64,000 nucleotides of DNA, from positions 1 to 64,000 of the forward strand of contig NZ_JBBUTI010000002.1 in NCBI RefSeq assembly GCF_038066635.1. The letters are read 5' to 3'. The DNA comes from Ideonella margarita. Its GTDB lineage: Bacteria; Pseudomonadota; Gammaproteobacteria; Burkholderiales; Burkholderiaceae_C. How positions within the stretch are numbered: the first letter of the stretch is position 1; every line of letters begins with the position of its first letter. Shown in pieces: positions 59,550 through 64,000 of this stretch. The translations under genes were made by a program, and so were the position numbers. The notes below the pieces were generated by a model, which searched no databases, was not told where the DNA came from, and was given only the letters and a program-made list of their open reading frames with translations.

Positions 59550-59993
59550 ATGGCCCTCGACAAACCGTACCTCGACATCCCCGGCACCACGATCTTTGAT
59601 GCCGAGCAGAGCCGCAAGGGCTACCACCTGAACCAGTTCTGCATGAGCCTGATGAAGGCGGAGAACCGCGAGCGCTTCAAGGCCGACGAGCGGGCCTACC
59701 TCGACGAGTGGCCGATGACCGAAGAGCAGAAGCAAGGCGTGCTCACGCGGGACCTGAACCGCTGCATCGCGGCCGGCGGAAACATCTATTTCCTCGCCAA
59801 GATCGGCGCCACCGACGGCAAGAGCTTCCAGTACATGGCCGCCACGATGACCGGCATGACCCAGGAAGAGTACATGGCCATGATGCTGGCCGGCGGCCGC
59901 TCGATCGAGGGCAACCGCTACCTCGGCGAAAACGGCGACGCCCAACCCCAGAACCAGCCGCAAGGCCAGGCCCGCAAGCTGAAAGACCACTGA
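59550..59993 (+). CDS. ligA: Protocatechuate 4,5-dioxygenase alpha subunit (LigA/PmdA)
   Basis: A 147-residue helical subunit with KGYHLNQFCMSLMKAENRERFKADERAYLDEWPMTEEQKQGVLTRDLNRCIAAGGNIYFLAKIGATDGKSF, the known LigA sequence pattern. It caps the active site of the beta subunit in an alpha2beta2 enzyme. It ends one base before ligB and both are co-translated. The C-terminus is a Gln/Asn-rich tail. Confidence 0.92.
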   Translation: MALDKPYLDIPGTTIFDAEQSRKGYHLNQFCMSLMKAENRERFKADERAYLDEWPMTEEQKQGVLTRDLNRCIAAGGNIYFLAKIGATDGKSFQYMAATMTGMTQEEYMAMMLAGGRSIEGNRYLGENGDAQPQNQPQGQARKLKDH

Positions 59994-59994
59994 C

Positions 59995-60849
59995 ATGGCG
60001 CGCATCACCGCATCCGTCTATACCTCGCACGTGCCGGCCATCGGCGCGGCCATTGACCTCGGCAAGGCCCACGAGCCCTACTGGCAACCACTGTTCGCCG
60101 GCTACGAGCCCAGCAAGCAGTGGATGAAGGACAACAAGCCCGACGTGATCTTCCTGGTCTACAACGACCACGCCACGGCCTTCAGCCTGGAGCTGATCCC
60201 GACCTTCGCCATCGGCTGCGCCGCCGAGTTCAAGCCCGCCGACGAAGGCTGGGGCCCGCGCCCGGTGCCCGTGGTGCAAGGCCACCCCGAGCTGGCCGCG
60301 CACATCACGCAGTCCGTCATCCAGGACGACTTCGACTTGACCATCGTCAACAAGATGGACGTGGACCATGGCCTGACCGTGCCGCTGTCCTTGATGTGCG
60401 GCCAGCCCGAAGCCTGGCCCTGCCCGGTCATCCCCTTCGCCGTGAACGTGGTGCAGTACCCGGTGCCCAGCGGCAAGCGCTGCTTCCAGATCGGCCAGGC
60501 CATCCGCAAGGCGGTCGAATCATTCGATGCCGACCTGAACGTTCAGATCTGGGGCACGGGCGGCATGACGCACCAGCTGCAAGGCCCGCGGGCCGGCCTG
60601 ATCAACCGTGACTGGGACAACGCCTGGCTCGACAAGCTGATCGACGACCCGGCCGCTGCCGCCGCCACTCCGCACATCGACTATGTGCGCGAAGCCGGCT
60701 CTGAAGGCATCGAGCTGGTGATGTGGCTGATTGCGCGTGGCGCGATGGCCGACGTGAACGGCGGGCCGAAGCCCACCGTGCGTCACCGCTTCTACCATGT
60801 GCCCGCCAGCAACACCGCCGTGGGCCACCTGATTCTGGAGAACAACTGA
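59995..60849 (+). CDS. ligB: Protocatechuate 4,5-dioxygenase beta subunit (LigB/PmdB)
   Basis: A 284-residue extradiol (type II, LigB-superfamily) dioxygenase. The iron ligands are at H12 (YTSHVPAIG), H59 (YNDHATAF) and E240 (GSEGIELVMW), and the catalytic acid H193 is in GMTHQL, matching the positions of the characterised LigB within two residues. With Fe(II) and O2 it cleaves protocatechuate between C4 and C5, giving 4-carboxy-2-hydroxymuconate-6-semialdehyde. Confidence 0.95.
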   Translation: MARITASVYTSHVPAIGAAIDLGKAHEPYWQPLFAGYEPSKQWMKDNKPDVIFLVYNDHATAFSLELIPTFAIGCAAEFKPADEGWGPRPVPVVQGHPELAAHITQSVIQDDFDLTIVNKMDVDHGLTVPLSLMCGQPEAWPCPVIPFAVNVVQYPVPSGKRCFQIGQAIRKAVESFDADLNVQIWGTGGMTHQLQGPRAGLINRDWDNAWLDKLIDDPAAAAATPHIDYVREAGSEGIELVMWLIARGAMADVNGGPKPTVRHRFYHVPASNTAVGHLILENN

Positions 60850-60850
60850 C

Positions 60851-61825
60851 ATGAGCAAGCAACAAGCCCACCAAGGCCCGATCCGCGTGGCCCTGGCCGG
60901 CGCGGGTGCCTTCGGCATCAAGCACCTGGACGGCATCAAGAACATCGACGGCGTGGAAGTGGTCTCGCTGATCAGCCGCGATCTGGAAAAGACCCGCGAA
61001 GTGGCCGCCAAGTACGGCATCGGCCACGTGACGACCGACCTGGCCGATGCCCTGGCCCTGCCGGAAGTTGACGCGGTCATCCTGTGCACGCCCACGCAGA
61101 TGCACGCCAGCCAGACCCTGGCCTGCCTGAAGGCTGGCAAGCATGTGCAGGTGGAAATTCCGCTGTGCGACGTACTGGCTGACGGTGAAGAAGCCGTGAA
61201 GGTGGCGGCTGCAAGCGGCCTGGTGGCCATGTGCGGCCACACGCGCCGCTTCAACCCCAGCCACCAGCTGGTGCACAACAAGATCAAGGCCGGCGAATTC
61301 AACATCCAGCAGATGGATGTGCAGACCTACTTCTTCCGCCGCACCAACATGAATGCGCTGGGCCAGCCGCGCAGCTGGACCGACCACCTGCTGTGGCACC
61401 ACGCCGCGCACACGGTCGACCTGTTCGCCTACCAGTGCGGCAGCCCGGTGGTGAAGGCCAACGCCATCGAAGGCCCGATCCACCCGACGCTGGGCATCGC
61501 GATGGACATGAGCATCCAGCTCAAGGCCGCCAACGGCGCGATCTGCACGCTGAGCCTGTCGTTCAACAACGACGGCCCGCTGGGCACCTTCTTCCGCTAC
61601 ATCGGCGACACCGCGACCTACATCGCCCGCTACGACGATCTGTTCACCGGCAAGGAAGAGAAGATCGACGTGTCGAACGTGGCCGTGTCGATGAACGGCA
61701 TCGAGCTGCAGGACCGCGAGTTCTTCGCCGCCATCCGCGAAGGCCGCGAGCCCAACAGCAGCCTGGCCCAGGTGCTGCCGTGCTATCAGGTGCTGCACAG
61801 CCTTGAGCAGCAGCTCGCCGCCTGA
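60851..61825 (+). CDS. ligC: 4-Carboxy-2-hydroxymuconate-6-semialdehyde dehydrogenase (LigC/PmdC)
   Basis: A 324-residue Gfo/Idh/MocA-family oxidoreductase. RVALAGAGAFGIKHLDGI binds NADP, VILCTPTQMHASQTLACLKAGKHVQVEIPL and WHHAAHTVDLFAYQCG are family signatures. It oxidises the semialdehyde (as its hemiacetal) to 2-pyrone-4,6-dicarboxylate. The ATG overlaps the ligB end by a one-base gap. Confidence 0.92.
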   Translation: MSKQQAHQGPIRVALAGAGAFGIKHLDGIKNIDGVEVVSLISRDLEKTREVAAKYGIGHVTTDLADALALPEVDAVILCTPTQMHASQTLACLKAGKHVQVEIPLCDVLADGEEAVKVAAASGLVAMCGHTRRFNPSHQLVHNKIKAGEFNIQQMDVQTYFFRRTNMNALGQPRSWTDHLLWHHAAHTVDLFAYQCGSPVVKANAIEGPIHPTLGIAMDMSIQLKAANGAICTLSLSFNNDGPLGTFFRYIGDTATYIARYDDLFTGKEEKIDVSNVAVSMNGIELQDREFFAAIREGREPNSSLAQVLPCYQVLHSLEQQLAA

Positions 61826-61851
61826 GCCAGCAGCCCCCGGAAGCAACACCC

Positions 61852-62853
61852 ATGAGCAGCACCCGCACCCTCGGCCCGTTCCAGGTCAGCCCCATCGGGC
61901 TGGGCTGCATGAACCTCAGCCACGCCTACGGCCAGCCACCGGCCTTCGAGCAGGCCGAGCGGCTGCTGCTGCAAGCGCTGGATGAGGGCGTCACGTTGTT
62001 CGACACCGCCGCGCTCTACGGCTTCGGTGCGAACGAGACGCTGGTGGGCCAGGTGCTGGCCAAGCACCGGCAGAAGTTCGTGCTGGCCAGCAAGTGCGGC
62101 ATGCAGGGCGTGCAGTTCAGTGACGGCATTCGGCGCGTCATCGACGGCCGCCCGGCCACCCTGCGCGCCACCTGCGAAGACAGCCTGCGGCGCCTGCAGA
62201 CCGACGTCATCGACCTGTACTACCTGCACCGCTGGGACAAGCAGGTGCCGATCGAGGAATCGGTGGGTGCGCTGGGTGATCTGGTGCACGCCGGCAAGAT
62301 CCGCAGCGTGGGTTTGAGCGAGGTGTCGGCGGCCACGCTGCGCCGCGCGAATGCCGAGTTCCAGATCACGGCGCTGCAGACCGAGTATTCGCTGTGGACG
62401 CGCAACCCGGAAATTGCGGTGCTCGATGCCTGCCGCGACCTGGGCGTGGCCTTCGTGGCTTTCAGCCCGCTGGCGCGCGGCTTTCTGCCGGGCACGCTCG
62501 GCAGCGTCGACGGCCTCGACGCGAAAGACATCCGCCGCGCCATGCCGCGCTTCACGCCGGGCAACCACGCCACCAACCTGGCGCTGCTGAACGGCCTGCG
62601 CGAAGTGGCGGCCGAGGCCGGCTGCAGCCTCGCCCAGCTCTCGCTGGCCTGGCTGCTGCACCGCGCGCCGCACATCATCCCGATCCCGGGCACGACCAGC
62701 GCAGAGCATCTCTCCGAGAACCTGGGCGCCTTGGCGGTGAATCTGTCGGCCGCCCAGATGGCGAAGCTCGACGCGCTGATGCCGTCCAACGCCGCGGCCG
62801 GTGCGCGATACAACAGCATCAACCAGACCGAAGTCGACACCGAAGACTTCTGA
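61852..62853 (+). CDS. Aldo/keto reductase
   Basis: A 333-residue AKR of the NADPH-binding barrel type. LGCMNLSHAYG, DTAALYGFGANETLVGQVL with the catalytic Asp and Tyr, LASKCGMQ with the Lys, and YYLHRWDKQVPIEESVGALGDLV with the His are all present; the C-terminal IPGTTSAEHLSENLGAL binds the cofactor. It ends the pmd operon. It is not part of the known 4,5-cleavage route; it might reduce an aldehyde precursor or a toxic side product. Confidence 0.8.
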   Translation: MSSTRTLGPFQVSPIGLGCMNLSHAYGQPPAFEQAERLLLQALDEGVTLFDTAALYGFGANETLVGQVLAKHRQKFVLASKCGMQGVQFSDGIRRVIDGRPATLRATCEDSLRRLQTDVIDLYYLHRWDKQVPIEESVGALGDLVHAGKIRSVGLSEVSAATLRRANAEFQITALQTEYSLWTRNPEIAVLDACRDLGVAFVAFSPLARGFLPGTLGSVDGLDAKDIRRAMPRFTPGNHATNLALLNGLREVAAEAGCSLAQLSLAWLLHRAPHIIPIPGTTSAEHLSENLGALAVNLSAAQMAKLDALMPSNAAAGARYNSINQTEVDTEDF

Positions 62854-62900
62854 GTGTGTTGCTGATGCGATCCTGATGCCGACCTTGGTATCGTGGCCGC

Positions 62901-64000
62901 ATGTCTTCAAGCACCACACTGAGCCATGTTGCAGGCCCGGGCCCATGGCGGGGCCTGCCGGCCTTGCTGGCCGCTGCGCTCTGGGCCCTGACCGCCGTGG
63001 CCCTGGCCGCGCTGGACGGCCATGTGGACATCGCCAACCTCGCCATGCTGGTGGTGCTGTGCTCGGCGCTCAGCGCGCTGTGCCTGCCGCTGTGGGCGTC
63101 GATGCTGGCGAGTACGGCGGCCATGGTGGCCTTCAACTGGGCGCTGGTGCCGCCGCGTGGCTCTTTCGGGGTGCAGCTGCCCCAGCACGGTGTGCTGCTC
63201 GGCGCCATGCTGGGCGTGAACCTGGTGATTGCCACCTTGCTGGCCAGCCTGCGCCGCCGCGCGCTGCAGGCCCAGCGTCTGGCCGACCATGCCGAGCAGG
63301 CGCGCGACTGGGCCACCGCCCTGCGTGACAGCCCGCAAGCCGACCTGGCCAGCCTGACCGAAGCCCTGCATGACCGCATCCGCGGAACGCTCGGGATTGA
63401 GGCGCGCATCAGCAGCATCCGCCTGCTGGGCACCCTGCCGCGCAGCAACGACGACAGCGGCCTGGACACCACCCACCTGCACCACCAGGAAGCCGACAGC
63501 CGCGAAGGCCTGTGGCTGTGCCTGCGCCAATCGCGCGCCATGGGGCCGGGTACCGGCTGGCACGACGCCCAGCCCGCCTGGTACCTGCCGTGGCGCGCAC
63601 GCCAGAACAGCCACGGCGCCAGCCGCATCAGCCACCCGACGCTGACCTTGCTGCCGCCGGCCGAGCAGGAAGCACTGCGGGTACACCTGCAAAGCCTGTG
63701 CGACCAACTGGGCGCGCACCTGGCCCATGCCCAGGCCACCCAGGCGGAACAGCAGGCCCGTGAACAGGCCCAGTCGCAGAGCGTGCGCAACGCGCTGCTG
63801 GCCGCCATCTCGCATGATTACCGCACGCCGCTGGCCACCATCCTGAGCGCTGCGTCGTCGCTGATCGAGCAGGCCGATCGGCTCTCGCCCGGCCAGCGCC
63901 TGACCCTGGCCACCACCGTGCATGACCAGACCCGGCAACTCGCCCGACTGACCGACAACACCCTGCAACTGGCCCGGCTAGACCACCCCGGCGTGCAGCT
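62901..64000 (+). CDS. KdpD-like sensor histidine kinase, cut by window end
   Basis: An open frame of at least 366 codons running past the right edge. Residues about 20-115 contain four hydrophobic segments of the KdpD-type membrane domain (ANLAMLVVLCSALSALCLPLWASMLASTAAMVAFNWALVPPRGSF). A GAF-like stretch follows, then a dimerisation/H-box near residue 300 (AISHDYRTPLATILSAASSLIEQ) with the phosphorylated His. The N-terminal KdpD and universal-stress domains are absent. It probably pairs with a response regulator beyond the window; KdpD relatives sense K+ or turgor. It starts 47 bases after the aldo/keto reductase. Confidence 0.75.
   Translation, partial: MSSSTTLSHVAGPGPWRGLPALLAAALWALTAVALAALDGHVDIANLAMLVVLCSALSALCLPLWASMLASTAAMVAFNWALVPPRGSFGVQLPQHGVLLGAMLGVNLVIATLLASLRRRALQAQRLADHAEQARDWATALRDSPQADLASLTEALHDRIRGTLGIEARISSIRLLGTLPRSNDDSGLDTTHLHHQEADSREGLWLCLRQSRAMGPGTGWHDAQPAWYLPWRARQNSHGASRISHPTLTLLPPAEQEALRVHLQSLCDQLGAHLAHAQATQAEQQAREQAQSQSVRNALLAAISHDYRTPLATILSAASSLIEQADRLSPGQRLTLATTVHDQTRQLARLTDNTLQLARLDHPGVQ

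Overview
The window is a high-GC, densely coded stretch of a betaproteobacterial chromosome, most likely from Burkholderiales (Roseateles/Rubrivivax/Ideonella/Comamonadaceae type). Pointers are a glucokinase-HexR fusion, a PEP-CTERM protein, a 4,5-cleavage protocatechuate operon laid out like Comamonas pmd, and an RNase P RNA of bacterial type A. The genus is an inference. I see no CRISPR array, prophage or tRNA.

Region by region. 1-965: the right end of an IS3-family element joined to a 5'-truncated, frameshifted IS701-type transposase. 1107-3293: a RmlD-like epimerase diverging from an HTH/nucleotidyltransferase pair with a palindromic operator. 3290-25927: a large alpha-glucan/fructan locus. 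It holds a GH32 enzyme, a GH13 enzyme, malG, malF, malE, an S9 peptidase, two tandem flavin-dependent halogenases, a TonB-dependent receptor, a second multidomain GH13 enzyme, a MATE exporter, a glucokinase and a glucokinase-HexR fusion. Boxes resembling HexR sites lie in the intergenic regions before malE, between the TonB receptor and the second amylase, and between the two glucokinases. 25971-30650: a PEP-CTERM protein, a secreted ExeM-type nuclease and an alpha-carbonic anhydrase with an unusual N-terminal extension.

30771-40853 is mostly housekeeping: a Bcr/CflA exporter directly behind rnpB, cysK, a redoxin, a GNAT enzyme, pyrC, a HypT-like LysR regulator, an Atm1-type ABC exporter, an acyl-CoA thioesterase, a zinc-ribbon membrane protein and an SGNH hydrolase. 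40853-48475 is a fatty-acid beta-oxidation cluster headed by a TetR regulator: acyl-CoA dehydrogenase, a DUF2147 protein, a FadB-like bifunctional enzyme, thiolase and enoyl-CoA hydratase. 48715-54787 is a mixed stretch: an HNH nuclease, a glycine-zipper lipoprotein, a VOC protein, an exported truncated haemoglobin with a DUF3034 protein, an SDR, a LysR regulator and a glutathione peroxidase.

54926-62853 is a compact operon for protocatechuate 4,5-cleavage. It runs ModA-like protein, 4-oxalomesaconate hydratase, CHA aldolase, Bug-type binding protein, PDC lactonase, dioxygenase alpha and beta, CHMS dehydrogenase and aldo/keto reductase. The window ends inside a KdpD-like sensor kinase.

How the genes work together: the glucan locus would take up oligosaccharides through the outer membrane (TonB receptor), trim them with exported GH13/GH32 enzymes, import them with MalEFG (the ATPase is not here) and phosphorylate glucose with Glk. 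HexR would couple all of this to central sugar metabolism. The pmd operon would convert protocatechuate to pyruvate and oxaloacetate; an obvious 4-oxalomesaconate tautomerase is missing and a signal-less ModA-like protein sits first in the operon. The best candidates for new biology are the HTH/nucleotidyltransferase pair, the HexR-linked halogenase pair and the ModA-like gene of the pmd operon.
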